A stretch of DNA of 64,000 bases. It comes from Oegoconia quadripuncta (lineage: Eukaryota > Arthropoda > Insecta > Lepidoptera > Autostichidae). Below, piece by piece: positions 1 to 11,660 of the stretch. The stretch's first letter is position 1. Every line of letters starts with the position of its first letter. The stretch lies in contig OX438760.1 in NCBI GenBank assembly GCA_949316235.1, positions 3,040,501 through 3,104,500 of the forward strand, read 5' to 3'. The position numbers and the translations under genes are program-made. The notes under the pieces were generated by a model that was not told the origin of the DNA, made no database searches, and saw only the letters and a list, made by a program, of their open reading frames with translations.

Positions 1-359
1 TGTGAGCTGTGACGGAACTGCTGGCATTTATGGCATTGGGAGGGGCCTTTCTTACCTCACCAGGCTTCTATCTTAACGCTTGGCATGCAGAGCAGCTCGG
101 CGACTTCATAAATGACAGGCGTCAGGTCTGGCGTGCGTTACATCTGGGCGAAGTAAATGCAGCCTGGTCGCCCGTACTACCCAAGGCTGCGTAGTTCGTC
201 CACGATCTCCTGCATGTCCGTGTCAACCGGAAGACCACGGATGGCAATCTTTAAGCTGCGCTCTGCTGGCAAGGAATAATAGAACCGTGCTTCTTCTCCA
301 GCGTCGTAGTATTTGTCTATCGCGCAATTAAGTTTTCGCGCAAATGAACCATCGCGCAT
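1..359 (-). mobile_element. LINE ORF1 (gag-like) remnant, PRE_C2HC domain plus zinc knuckle
   Basis: Minus-strand reading from 359 gives a 60-residue frame containing SLKIAIRGLPVDTDMQEIVD, typical of the PRE_C2HC region of gag-like proteins of Jockey/X-element-type non-LTR retrotransposons. The frame meets a stop at 177-179. Shifting frame there continues the resemblance down to base 1, ending in GPSQCHKCQQFRHSS, which looks like the start of a CCHC zinc knuckle. The piece therefore carries at least one frameshift plus internal stops and is dead. It is cut by the window edge. Family assignment rests on motif recognition only. Confidence 0.7.
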
Positions 360-449
360 TTAAACTTACGAGCAATGGTACTTTCGCAATATCGTCTTCG
401 CGCTGTTGTCATTCGAGCTATCGTCTTTCGCTATTGCGTAGTACACCTT

Positions 450-518
450 TTTACGACACCCACGGAAAGAGGTGGGTTGGTTCTATTATTGTTGCCTGCC
501 GATACCACACAGCACTAT
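450..518 (-). repeat. Fragment of dispersed repeat R2
   Basis: This has the CACGGAAAGAGG...GGTTGGTTCTATT...CCACACAGCAC segment shared with copies near 9.6, 16.5, 22.2, 37.0 and 62.0 kb. Orientation is opposite to the 16.5 kb copy. It is short and diverged. Confidence 0.55.
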
Positions 519-641
519 AACGTACCTTACCTTCTGGCTATTGTGCAAGCCACATCAAAATTGTATTTGCTAGGTTTATAGTGATCATTAAAACATTTTT
601 ACCTGACTGCCATAGAACGGAGGGTTATGTTTTCCGAATGG

Positions 642-942
642 TTTTTTTTTGTACATCAGGTTGGTACTTGACCTCAATCATACCTGATGTTAAGTGAAGA
701 TGAGGTGGAAGCGTGGAAGCCGGAAACCCCAACACATTTGGGGGACTGGCTATCTTATCTCTGACAACCGGAACACAACAATGCTATTAACATTGCTGCT
801 TGGCGGCAGATTTAGATTAGATGGTGGTAGCTAGCCAGGCGGACATTTAAAATGCCCTACCACCAACCGGACCGAGTACTTAAACATGTACCCCGCTGGG
901 ATCGAACCCAATGTTGTTTACATTGAGCCACGGAGGCGGTTT
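642..942 (-). mobile_element. SINE-A copy, nearly full length
   Basis: This is a tRNA-derived SINE on the minus strand: poly(T) at the low-coordinate end, then the shared body (GGGGGACTGGCTATCTTATC, GGTGGTAGCTAGCCAGGCGG), and a tRNA-like head with GGGATCGAACC and CCACGGAGGCGG. Compared with the 36.3 kb copy it lacks about 20 bp beside the B-box-like motif. Confidence 0.85.
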
Positions 943-1463
943 CTACCTCCTCTATGGTGAGCTTGAACGATTTGTGAAGTGTAACGTGTCGTTCAAATCG
1001 TCTCGATCCCCAGAGTGTCTGGATACATTTTATAGTAAAAATTTAAGCATGGCGACTGCTTAATGCAAAATATGCCGTCGAGTTTTTGGTTTTTATATTG
1101 AGATTTGTTGAAAACTGAATGACTAACCTGACCACCGCATTTGGGATAGAGTCGTGACGTTAAGTATGTAGGTAGTTACAAGGAATTTTAAAACGAGAAG
1201 TTCGCCTTTCACGGACCTATAGGTTCTGAGATATATCTCAGAACAACAACCAATTCTTAATTCTGACAGTACATAGGTAAACCCAAAGAAAAAAGAAACT
1301 GCAAAAACTTGAAAAGAACAAAAAACAAACAAATTCTACTGTCAATCATTAATCATTCACGAAAGTTTTGTAAACAGCATTTGAATATTTCAATCATATT
1401 AGAGTTTAATCTCGCAATATTTTGTATTGGATATTGTATTGAGAATCAGAGTTAGATATTAAA
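943..1463. other. 5' flank of the ODAD1-like gene
   Basis: No promoter motif can be asserted. Bases about 985-1095 belong to a dispersed repeat also seen near 21.7, 45.3 and 52.6 kb (CCCCAGAGTGTC, then ATGCCGTCGAGTTTTTGG). The in-frame stop TGA at 1440-1442 limits the coding start to the ATG at 1464. Confidence 0.5.
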
Positions 1464-4400
1464 ATGCCGGCCCAAGTAGAGCAGAAGGTCATTGACCCTG
1501 AAGCGGAACTCAGCAATGTTCAAAGAACAGTAAGTACGTTCATTATTTTGGTTAGAGGCTGCAACATGTAAGACAGAGATCAAAATTGCCACACCTGCTC
1601 AACTATGACAGTAAATATGCGTCTGTGTAGTATATGGACTGATGCCCTGGAGAGCTGAAGGACAACTTCATATAAGAATACTGCGCCCTGCTATTTTCAT
1701 CCTTTTCGAACCCACTTACATGTTGATAAGAGACATACACAAAGCCGCTGGTAAACTCGTAGTGAGGTTATTGAAGGGGCATTGAAACAGCATACATTTT
1801 TATATCCATACTAATTAGTGCTAACACTTATTATAAACGCAAAAGTCTTCTGGCTTCTGACCGGCCTTACTAGTAAAGCGATCATATTAAAATTTATCGA
1901 GAGTTAGCCTGTTGCGGCCTACTTTTCATCCTGAGATCGCAGTGATGTTAATGATCTAAAAGCTAATGACGTTTCGCCATTCCGTAGCATTCATGAGTTG
2001 ATGAAAAAAAAGAACATACAAACGGTCGAATTGAGAACCTCCTTCTTTTTGAATTCGGTTAATAAACGGCTCAGGATTCCTCAAGCAAATGCATTCGCAT
2101 CAACAAATGTAAACAACATAGGGTTTACGAATCGGAGGTCGCGGGTTCGATCCCCAGCGGGGTACATGTTTAGAACTCGGTTTGGTTGGTGGTGGTGGTA
2201 GTAGGGCATTTTAAATGTCCGCCTGGCTAGCTACCACCATCTTATCTAAATATGCCGCCAAACAGCAATGTTAATAGCATTGTTGTGTTCCGGTTGTCAG
2301 AGATAAGATAGCCAGTTACCCAAATATTTGGGTTTCCAGGTCAGTACGGTTCCATCTTCGGCCTCATCTTCACTTAACATCAGATGTGATTGAGGTCAAG
2401 TGCTAACCCGCTGTGTATAAAAAAAAACAATCTATCGCTACTGGATACGAGTTTTGCATTGAGTGTTTTGCATAGCTTTCTCTGGATAAAAAACTCACAC
2501 TGGGTTAGCGATTATAGATCTTTTGGTAGTTCTGCTGTTAGTTATACTGTTATATGCTATATGTTATATGTTATATGCTAGTTTATACTATTATATGCGC
2601 ACGGTCCCTCAGTCGCCCACCACGATGACTACTTATATGAAGAACCCGATCAGCCCTAATCTATCAAGAACCAACTTATACTTGCGTTTTCAGTTCCAAA
2701 AACTGGCGCCGATGTGCAGCGTGGAGAAGCGAGCTGCTGGAATCCCGCAACTGGCCCCACAGGAGAAGCAGCTTGGTATTCTGGCCCATGAGTTGAAGGA
2801 AACTCTGCTCTGCATTAACGTGAGTATACCACTTATTTTACCAAACAAGCGTCTGTAAACATAGATTTATCTGTCATAAATGTCTTTCATATCAAGAGAC
2901 AATTAGGTATGCTGTTATGAACAGTTCAATAACAATAACTTTCCCTAAAGTTGATTCTTCTTCACTATCCCGTCTAAGAATCTTCTTGGAGGTGACAGTG
3001 AAGAAGAATCTATCTATCTAGAAAGTAAAATTTCTAAAACCTTTCTATTCGACGCAAATTTATTACTAATTATATTACGTCATAACGTCAACAGACTTCG
3101 ACTCCTAATCACTCTCGCTTTTATTTATTCCAGGTAATTTTACTTCATTTTCATAAGGAACTTCTGATGAGTTGATATACGCTAATATTTGAGGCTTAAA
3201 ATAGTCCTTCGTAATTTATTTCCACCTTCCACAGATTCAGAATTACCTCTCCTATTCTAACTTAGATACGAGCTAACTCATTTTGATGGTCATTTTCTAA
3301 AGCAACAAGTACATTCTTCATTCAGTCCTTGGATGGGAGACCACTGGTGGAATTTTAATACTAGTGTTTTCATGCTTCGGAGGGTATATTAAATAGTCGG
3401 TCGTGGTTGTTTTCAATTGAAAGCAGTCGTTAAACCAAGTCGGTGGCCTATAGTGGCGGCTTAAAAACACTGACTGTTGGGTGGTCACTAGTCTGACCCA
3501 AATCCACCAATCCGCACTGGGCCCACGTGGTCGATTATGGCCAATACCCTCTCCCGGTGAGAGGAGACTGTGACCCAACAGTTGGGACGGACTTGTAAGG
3601 CTATTGATGATAACATCCTTCATTCCGCTTTAAACTTTTCAGCTCGCAAGAAAAGGTCAGCACGCTGTCAGAGACAATCAAATGAAGGGCGGCACCCGGC
3701 AGTCCATCGTGGAGTATGAACACCTGGAGTCAGAACTGAGAGACGAGAAGGCCCAGCAGGCGGAACTGGATTGCTTGAACTATCTAGCGGCCAAGCAGGT
3801 TGTCGAGCTGATGAAAAAAGTGCCCACTGAAGCAGATGTAATGACCTTTTGATTATATTATAGGACATGACTTGGTAATACGAGATTAAAGAGAACATTT
3901 ACATAATTAAATTCATTATAAAATTACTGCTTTTCTTTTATAAATATGATTTAAACTTGAACCATTTTTAATCGTGTAAAAGATAAGAAATACAATGAAA
4001 TTATAGCCATTTGAAGAATCATGGTAACTCTGTAACCTCTGTATTTGAGATAGAAATGTCGACGTTAGCAGGATGATGGTCTGCTTGGTTGTTTATCATA
4101 CATTTCTATAAGAAAAAAAAAGTAAATAATAGGTGTTAGTAGGTAAAAAAGTGTATATATATCTCTACCTGGTTTCTAAAGGAGCTGGAGCTGATAGAGA
4201 ATGCGTGTAACCGTCTCCGACGCATGGAGAACCGCCTCGATCTGGCCACTAAGAGATTCTGTTCAATCAACTCGGACAACAAGCGAGTGAGGGAGGAGAT
4301 TCACAGACTTCTTGTTGAAAGGTGAGATGACCCGCAATTTCTTTATAAGGCCAGACGATCCATTTTTTGAATAACCTCATAATGTTGCACATTACACTCT

Positions 4401-7400
4401 TACCCATAACTACTTGTCTGAACAAAACCCTTAAGAACCTTCACCATCACAGTCTTTGCCTGGCCACCAACTACCATTCTGATTTTAATTCTTAAGCCAG
4501 CGTAGCATTTCTCGTTCTCCTCTCTCTCTACAATTCTCGGTTTGTATTATTATCAACTTACCACTTTCAGGAGTGTCCAGACCGCATGTGCTGCTCGTGA
4601 CCTGTAACAGTGATTTAGGTAGCTGCGATCCATTATTGATCGCACAATTTTTACGATGATAAAAGATGCTGCAAAACTACGAATTAACCGTAATATGTTT
4701 TCTTTCTACTAACATAGAAACGGCTTCAACATCCAATGGAACCGCACCATAGGCAAGCTGGTGAAGGGCAAGGAGTATCTTATGGATATCTTCGAGATCG
4801 CGTCAGTTGCGTTTGCAGACAGAGACGAATGCTGCAGGAAGCTTGAAGCGCTGAAGTGGAAAGGTCTTTACCAGCTGAACAGAGACATATCGGTTTGTTC
4901 TTTGAACTAGTAAATTTTTACTTGTCATGCGCATCGCGCCGCATTGAGTAATTTTCATTAGAATTTATTCCTAAATGTTTAGCGGCAAATGATAAATAGT
5001 TAGTAATTACTAAACATGCTAAACATAGCGGCAAGTTATGGCAAATGCTAATATCGTGTCCATACTAATATCAGTTGGGAACTTCTTTGTCGAACTTGTA
5101 AGCGAGTATGTCTGTTTAGGATGAAAGCTCCGACAAGACAGGTCCAACTTCAAGAGAGAGGTTAATCGAGGAATCCTACTTGGATGGGCAGCGTTCGGGA
5201 AACTATGCAACGTCTTCTCGTTCAAAGTACCTCAGTGCTTGAAGACGAAAGTCTTTAATCAAAATGTGTTACCAATGCCTTATGGCACTGAAACATGGTC
5301 TTTCACTTTGGGCGCTCATAAGAAAGCCAAAGCTATGGAGAGGGCGATGCTCGGCGGTTCACTACGTGATCGAATCAGGAATTAAGAAATCCATAGGCAG
5401 ACGAAGGTCACTGACATAGCCCAGCGGATTAGCAAGTTGAAGTGGCAGAGGGCAGGGCATATAGCTCGAAGAACTGATGGCCGGTGCGGCATTAAAGTTC
5501 TCGAATAGAGTCGACGACCGACCGACGACAAGACGACCTAATAAAGGTCCAAACGGTCACTCAGTAATTCTATGGGGTAGACCTATGTTCAGAAGTTGAC
5601 GTCATTTGGCTGATATGATAATGATCACTACTATTCTATTATGTTACTAATTTTCCAGTCTTCCTACAGAACCTAATTTGTATTACTTAAGTTTTAGTTC
5701 TTCTTCGTTTAGTCTGTTTTTTCCAAAAACTTGCCATATTAATATGGAGTATACCACACACTCAATTGGGAACTCTTGACTTGTGTAATTCCTGATTGGA
5801 GAGTTTCTGCCATGGGAACCCTAGTAATCTAAGCAGTGAGCTGGAACTAAACAATTCCTGATATTTTGAGTAACCACCACAGGAAATGCAATCCTATGAA
5901 GGCGAGCTAAACCATCTGGCTAAACTTGAGGAGTTCCTTCGAGTGAAAGGTTCCAGGAGGATCTGCGAGGCTGACGAGAAGGAGGAGATGAAGCGCCAGG
6001 AAGAAATCCAGCGCTGTGAACAGGAGATCTCTAGACATGACGCCCTGCTAGACGACATTTTTGTGAGAGTCTATTCTTTATTAAATTGAAAGGATGAGGG
6101 CTAATTTCCGCCCCTAATTAATACTAATTTAACCGCTAATTTAACGGCGCTAATTTAACCGCCTCCGTGGCTCAATGTAAACAACATTGGGTTTACGATT
6201 CGGAGGTCGCGGGTTCGATCCCCAGCGGGGTACATATTTAAGTACTCGGTTTGGTTTGTGGTAGGGCATTTTAAATGTCCGCCTGGCTAGCTACCACCAT
6301 CTTCTCTAAATCTGCCGCCAAACAGCAATGTTAATAGCATTGTCGTGTTCCGGTTGTCAGAGATAAGATAGCCAGTCCCCCAAATGTGTTGGGGTTTCCG
6401 GGTCAGTACGCTTCCACCTTCGACCTCATCTTCACTTAACATCAGGTGTGATAGAGGTCAAGTACAAACCCGTCGTGCATAAAAAAAAAAATCTCTGTAG
6501 ACTTTATTTTTTTTGGCTTCCAAAAAGGCGGTTAAACCTAAATCTCATTGCCGAAGAGAACCCATGAAATCAAATTATAGTTATAGAAATATGTTATTAT
6601 TATGATATAAAATATGTCTCTATGTCTCTGCCTACCTCAACGAGAAACGGGCGTGGGCATATATGTAAGCATGAATGTAAATAAAATATCTTGACTAATC
6701 TATTTAAGGCATTCTCTGGATCGAGCAAAATAGCCACGATAATAAACCAGTTCAAGAGTCGCGAGATCGAGAACTTCTCCATCTTTGTGCTTCTCTGCGA
6801 GGTGCTGCAGGAGTCCATCATCATGAGAAGGGAACTTGAGATATTCCGGCAGAGAATTTGTAAGTTGTCAATGCGATATACCTTACAAATTGTTCCAAGA
6901 ACTTCAGGATTTTTTTTAGAGAAATAGTGGTTTCCACACCACATGAGGTCCACTGCGGAATGTAGGCCTCCTCTACAGATTTCCAGATCGACCTGTAGGA
7001 AGGGGCCTGCATCCAGCGACTTCCCGCGACCTTCACCAGGTCTTCCGTCTACCTTGTGGGTGGACGTCCTACGCTGCCCTTGCCGGTGCGCACTGGCCAT
7101 CAGTTTAGTTTATTTATGAACAAAAATTTTTACACACAATATAAAATCTCTGCTACCCAAACTAGGTAGAAACCTGTATCTCAGGTTTTCAGGTGTAGAT
7201 TTTAACCGCCTCCGTGGCTCAATGTAAACAACATTGGGTTTACGATTCGGAGGTCGCGGGTTCGATCCCCAGCGGGGTACATGTTTAAGTACTCGGTTTG
7301 GTTGGTGGTAGGGCATTTTAAATGTCCGCCTGGCTAGCTACCACCATCTTATCTAAATCTGCCACCAAGCAGCAATGTTAATAACATTGTTGTGTTCCGG

Positions 7401-10400
7401 TTGTCAGAGATAAGATAGCCAGTCCCCCAAATGTGTTGGGGTTTCCGGGTCAGTACGCTTCCACCTTCGACCTCATTTTCACTTAACATCAGGTACGATT
7501 GAGGTCAAGTACGAACCCGTTGTGAAAAGATCAGTTCTTCGAACTATGTGCCCTGCCCACTGCCATTTCAACTTACTAATCTGCTGGGCTATGTGAGTGA
7601 CTTTCGTTCGCTTATGGATTTCTTTACATAATTTCATATAGTTGGAATACAACTATTCTGATGACATAGCTCTTGGAGAAACCATCCTAAACTATGTTAC
7701 TATAATATTGTGACATAAGGAGAGTTTTGTGACGTTCAATCTAACTCAACATGGTGTGGTCCCATGAAAAAAGTGCTGACGTGATAACTAGTTATAAGAA
7801 TTATACGAGCTCTTAGCACGGTTCCTTCTTGGATGGATAATCATGGCATGGCATAGTCGGACCGCTTGCTTTCAAGGAGGTAGTCGTAGCGAAGTGGATG
7901 ACCTACAGTTCTTGTAAATTGACTGTTTTCAGCTACAAACCCATCAATTTCAAATTTTGTTGGATTGATTATGATTACCCATATCCTCCTTTCGAGAAGA
8001 GCTTGTCTCTATGTAGGCAAGATACGGTTGTTGTGATATGTGATAAGTATTTACCTCTTCCAGTGGACCAGCGTGATTTTAACGAGGCCCGAGAAGAGAG
8101 GCAGGATAAGCGTATCGCTAAGATGATGGCGGACCTAGAGGAGAAACGAGCGAGCACTCAAGCCAAGCAAATGTTGAACGATACAGCTGACGCTTCAATA
8201 TTGAAAGTGTTGAGAGGTATCGACGATCTTGTGAGGTAAGTGGCTTATCTTTTTTTTATGCACGACGTTTTAGGTTAGTCTCATTCACACCCGATGTCAA
8301 GTGAAGATGATGGACGTTTCCATGCGCTCATGTGGAACTCTCAACTTATTTCATAGTATCACTTTGTTGTCAATACAAAAAATCAACAAGGACCATAGAA
8401 TACTGACTGACTGAGAAATACTAAAGCCTCCATCACACTCGTGTTTAGGGAATCGTCATCAGCCTATATCAAGCCCCCTCCTTTTATAGGAATAGTGAAT
8501 ACATAATCTAAACTTACTAAGGATCTGGCTATTTCTAGATTGGCAAAATGTGACTGCACTCCCCTACTGTTACTTCTCGGCAACCATAGAGAGGCTACTA
8601 AGTGGAACGTAACTAAATTTCTGAGGATTCTCGAGACGGAGGTCAAGAGTCTCATTGAAGTGGCCTACGGAGCCGTCAAGGTACGTCAACGTCAAACATT
8701 TTCTATTTAGTAGGCGTTCTCACATGTCGCTATCTTAAAATAGTCAGTTTATACTAAAGCTAATGTCAATGCACGGTTTTTATGTTCTAGTCCTTGTAGT
8801 GTAGATTATTGATCACTTGAAGCATAAATACTTCGTGGTAGATCGCCGATTCTATAAGCCTGAGCACCCCAGAGCTATGCCATGCCAACTATCACTATCT
8901 TATCTCCGTCTGCCACCAAGCAGCAATGTTGTGTTCCGGTTCCTTGAACTGCGGTGGTCAGTCCCCCAAACAATTCGAGGGTTCATGGTTACGCTTCCAC
9001 CTTCGACCCCATTATAATTGTATATAAAAAGAAAATGTGCGCCAGTCTTCAGGTTGCCAGTTTTTGTGTTTCAGACATGCATACGTAACGTCACGACCAT
9101 TATTCCAAATAGAGTGGTCAGAGATCTCTTATATAAGCGTTTGAGTTATCCAAAAACAACACGAAGGTCACCTTTCGAAATGTACAGAAATGCACACATG
9201 ACAGGGGGTGAACCCATCACCCTTATAACTTGTAAGACTGCGACGGGTGGTAGGGTTCCACGTGTCACAAGTCTACAGGGTAAAATTTAAGTCGAGTAAT
9301 TTCGGGTTACCCCTATTCATGATTACGAACAACTTTCCACTAAGAACCAAAGCGGAATTCAGCCGAAAATTGTTGGACTTTCATACTAAAGGTGATTTCA
9401 GAATGGTATATTTGATTACTACCTGTAATCGAAATTTTTTAGATCAATTTAGACTATGATTCCTTTGGGCAAATTTATTCGTAATCAAGAGTGGCGTCAC
9501 CAGTTAATGGGAATTACACGAATTCAAATTCGTCCTGTGCATGTTTCTTGATGGAAAGTCCCAGTCGCCTTTTACCACATCCACGGAAAGAGGCGGGCTG
9601 GTTCTATTTGCGTACTTTGTGGGCCAAAACCACGCAGCAAACAGTTTGTGGTTCAATGATGATATTTTCTCCTCCAGCCTCCGGCGCCGACTCCGAAAGC
9701 TGTCCGCAAGGGTCCCCCGCCGCCTGCACCGACTAAGCTGGTCGCCGATCCGTACGTCGAGGCTCTCAGACCGAACAGAATTGAGAAGCTAGTGCCTTAC
9801 CAGCCTTGTGCTTAGTGAGTATTCATATTGCTGTCTAATCGACTTTAGGTCACTTCTCAAAACGCGCATGGTCTCATCACCGAAAAATATAGCAGGAAGC
9901 TTCTATACGTTAACTCTAGGTCTATTTAGGGATAAAAATGTAACCTTCACCGGTAAGCATCTCAAGTTCTATAGTCATAATTGAGTCTTATGATTTGTGT
10001 GTGGGTAGTGGTCTGTAATTGCCTCCTCACAGAGTGTAAGGTGATCGAGCCTGTGTCATATCAGTGGCAGACCAGTACATCGTCCTATTAAATTCTAGTG
10101 TAATTCTGATATCCTATTCGCCTGTAGTAGCTTGACATGAAATCTATTGAGATTGCAATTGTGCCCGAGTCACCCTATATCACTTGACGGCTGGCTAGCA
10201 ACGCCTACGTTCCCAACATATTTATATTTTAGACGCAGCAGCAACGGTAGCAACTGATCATACCCGCTAGGTACTGTACCGTGATGGTACCATAGGGTGC
10301 AGCGAAGCAGTATGGTCATATTTTTAACCTGGAAAGAGTGAGTAGCAACTCTTCAGTTTAGGTATAGGAAATACCTACATAATTACATAAATTCTGGATT

Positions 10401-11005
10401 AAATTTAATTTTTTGTTAACAGTTGCGTGGAGGACTACATAATGAACCTGGTGTTCGAGACTCCAGCTATTCCAGCAGATAAGGAGTATGTGGAGGGTAT
10501 ATTCCACCTGGAAGATGTCAATACTAAGTTCGGGATTTACACGCTCACCATTCCTGCGTAAGTAGCTACCGACCTATTTTCAGAATGATGACACGAGCGA
10601 GACTGCATTTTAGGTAGTTTCACTGAGAAGTAGGTACTTACCATGTAGATTTAGATGATCTGTCAGTCATTGGAACAGGCTTGCTTGTATTACAGAATCA
10701 TGCGTAAGCCATGATCTTTCCTGAAAACTAGTTGAAAGAGGATAGATAGAATCATATTTTTGCATCGAGACAGATATAGCACGTACGCTTTATTAGATAT
10801 ATAAACTAAAAATTTTTCAGAGGCTTTAGTAACTCAATATTAATTACAACTAAAATTCTATATCCGCAGTAGAACAAGTGGTTTTAGGGAATTACACGAA
10901 TGTAATTTCCTTCTGTACCTACATTAATTAGGTACGCTCAAAAATATATATGATTCTTCTTTTTACAGAAAACGTCACCCATACAGAGGATCGAAGAAGG
11001 ACTGA
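1464..11005 (+). CDS. Outer dynein arm docking complex subunit 1-like (CCDC114/CCDC63 family), 12 exons
   Basis: Spliced exons: 1464-1529, 2694-2819, 3643-3837, 4182-4321, 4718-4892, 5883-6062, 6709-6859, 8064-8235, 8539-8680, 9678-9814, 10423-10557, 10969-11005. All have AG acceptors and GT donors, and the phases join without a break to a TGA at 11003-11005, giving 551 residues (human CCDC63 is about 560). An in-frame TGA at 1440 precedes the chosen ATG. Family signatures lie in order: ELIENACNRLRRMENRLDLA and VREEIHRLLVERNGF (about 130-180), IINQFKSREIENFSIFVLL (about 304-322), and LLLLGNHREATKWNVTKFLR (about 411-430). The protein is mostly acidic/basic coiled coil, then a Pro-rich linker (PPPPAPTK) and a short non-coiled C-terminus. 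In this family the protein anchors outer dynein arms to axonemal doublets; in an insect that would mean sperm flagella or sensory cilia. Introns hold SINE and LINE debris; the coding frame is intact. The exact paralogue within ODAD1/CCDC63 is uncertain. Confidence 0.86.
2105..2428 (+). mobile_element. SINE-A copy in intron 1 of the ODAD1-like gene
   Basis: The head GGAGGTCGCGGGTTCGATCC is followed by the common body and a poly(A) ending near 2428. The first about 20 bp of the usual head are replaced or diverged. A GGTGGTGGTGG expansion lies near 2191. Confidence 0.85.
2546..2597. repeat. TTATATG-rich simple repeat
   Basis: Imperfect repeats of TTATATGCTATATG lie just upstream of exon 2. This is low-complexity DNA only. 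Confidence 0.7.
3324..3617 (+). mobile_element. 5S-like SINE copy in intron 2
   Basis: It begins CTTGGATGGGAGACCAC, matching the 3' part of insect 5S rRNA (internal promoter region). GTGCTTCGGAGGGTATATTAA, TCGGTGGC and CCACCAATCCGC follow, ending GTTGATGATAAC. Two other copies in the window, at 32.66 kb (+) and 35.4 kb (-), share this body. The 5S origin is an inference from the head sequence. Confidence 0.65.
5072..5633 (+). mobile_element. RTE-like LINE reverse transcriptase 3' end (dead)
   Basis: This lies in the intron between exons 5 and 6. Translation gives NFKREVNRGILLGWAAFGKL, CLKTKVFNQNVLPMPYGTET, AMLGGSLRDRIRN, then a stop, EIHRQTKVTDIAQRISKLKW and AGHIARRTDGR. These match the C-terminal part of insect endonuclease/reverse transcriptase LINEs. 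It carries a stop and frame break near 5128, a TAA after RDRIRN and a TAG after KVLE. The tail ends in GGCTGATATGATAATGATCA, the usual 3' end of this family. No upstream RT catalytic part is present. Confidence 0.85.
6157..6491 (+). mobile_element. SINE-A copy, full length, in intron 6
   Basis: It has a complete tRNA-like head (CCGCCTCCGTGGCTCAATG, B-box-like GGTTCGATCC), body and poly(A). Immediately upstream, TTAACCGC/TTAACGGC is repeated three times (6129-6159), which suggests slippage at the insertion site. Confidence 0.9.
6929..7085 (-). mobile_element. RTE-like LINE C-terminal tail, minus strand (left part)
   Basis: Minus-strand frames read KVAGSRWMQAPSYRSIWKSV and EEAYIPQWTS, the tail of the same LINE family as 5072-5633, with a frameshift against the upstream part. 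It lies in intron 7 just after the exon 7 donor. Together with 7526-7640 it is probably one LINE copy later split by other insertions. Confidence 0.75.
7204..7528 (+). mobile_element. SINE-A copy inserted between two LINE pieces
   Basis: It has the full head, body and GAACCCGTTGTGAAAA end. It separates LINE parts at 6929-7085 and 7526-7640 that are in the same orientation and in family order. Between 7086 and 7203 is about 118 bp that I do not recognise. Confidence 0.88.
7526..7640 (-). mobile_element. RTE-like LINE piece, minus strand (right part)
   Basis: The minus strand reads EIHKRTKVTHIAQQISKLKW and AGHIVRRTD, the segment that precedes the KVAGSRW tail in this LINE family. It continues the copy at 6929-7085. 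Confidence 0.78.
8886..9016 (+). mobile_element. SINE-A fragment, diverged
   Basis: TCTGCCACCAAGCAGCAATG, GTGTTCCGGTT, CAGTCCCCCAAA and ACGCTTCCACCTTCGACC occur in SINE-A order. The head and part of the middle are missing. Confidence 0.7.
9083..9645 (-). repeat. R2 repeat copy interrupted by a TA-flanked MITE
   Basis: 9083-9240 carries the R2 parts ATTCCAAATAGAGTGGTCAG and ACAGAAATGCACACATGACA. 9556-9645 carries the distal part (CACGGAAAGAGGCGGGCTGG). Both are in reverse order relative to the 16.5 kb copy. The MITE at 9276-9537 sits between them. It lies in intron 9, just before exon 10. Confidence 0.6.
9276..9537. mobile_element. CAGGG-ended MITE, 262 bp
   Basis: The left end is TA-CAGGGTAAAATT; the right end is the complement AATTCGTCCTG. 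Internal GATTACGAACAACTTTCC and AATCAAGAGTGGCGTCACCA are shared with the better-preserved copy at 14991-15383. The right flanking TA has decayed to TG. It is a mariner-type non-autonomous element by its ends. Confidence 0.65.
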
Positions 11006-11660
11006 TGGAATATAATCTAACATTTATTATTATTATTACAATTTTGCGCCCATTTATTCGATTTTGTGCTAAAAGTTGTGAAGAATTTAAATATATGAAA
11101 ACTAGAAATTATGGACCATTCGATAATAATATTGAAATATTTTTCATTTCTTTGTGCGGCCTTTTTTCATAAAACTTGTGCGGTGCGGGGTGCGTTTTGC
11201 ATTGCTAACTGAAAACGCTGCATTTTATGTGTATTTTTCGCTTACGCATCAAATTACATAATGTAGTCAATGTGATTATACTATATTATTATTATTTTTT
11301 ACGTGTTTTGATCATAGTGAGGTAGTTACTTAGGGTCCCAGTGGCTTAGATTTTACGCAATAATGAGTCTGACATCTCAAATTATAAGTCATGAGATGTC
11401 AGACTTCTCACGAAAGATATTGCAATTTGTATGTGAGTTAAGCACCTACCTACCTCGCTCGAATGTCTGAAAATGAATCGGCACCAATATAAGTACCTCT
11501 TGTTACATAGATTGTATATTGCAATTTAGAAGCAAACATCGGGATAAAATAACTAATTACGTGATAACATCACTATTGGTTGAGTGTGGGTTGCTACCTA
11601 GGTACCTATATCTAATTGCAAGCGCAAACGAAATCGAACCTTAGACGAAATATGGATAAG
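11006..11660. other. 3' flank of the ODAD1-like gene
   Basis: Unique AT-rich sequence. No canonical AATAAA was seen close to the stop codon. It holds a perfect 13-bp inverted repeat at 11367-11379 and 11392-11404 (GTCTGACATCTCA and its complement, 12-nt loop). Confidence 0.5.

Noticed and set aside
6600..7100. 166-aa minus-strand open frame
   Set aside because: It lies antisense to exon 7 and its N-terminal part is a shifted frame of the LINE tail at 6929-7085.
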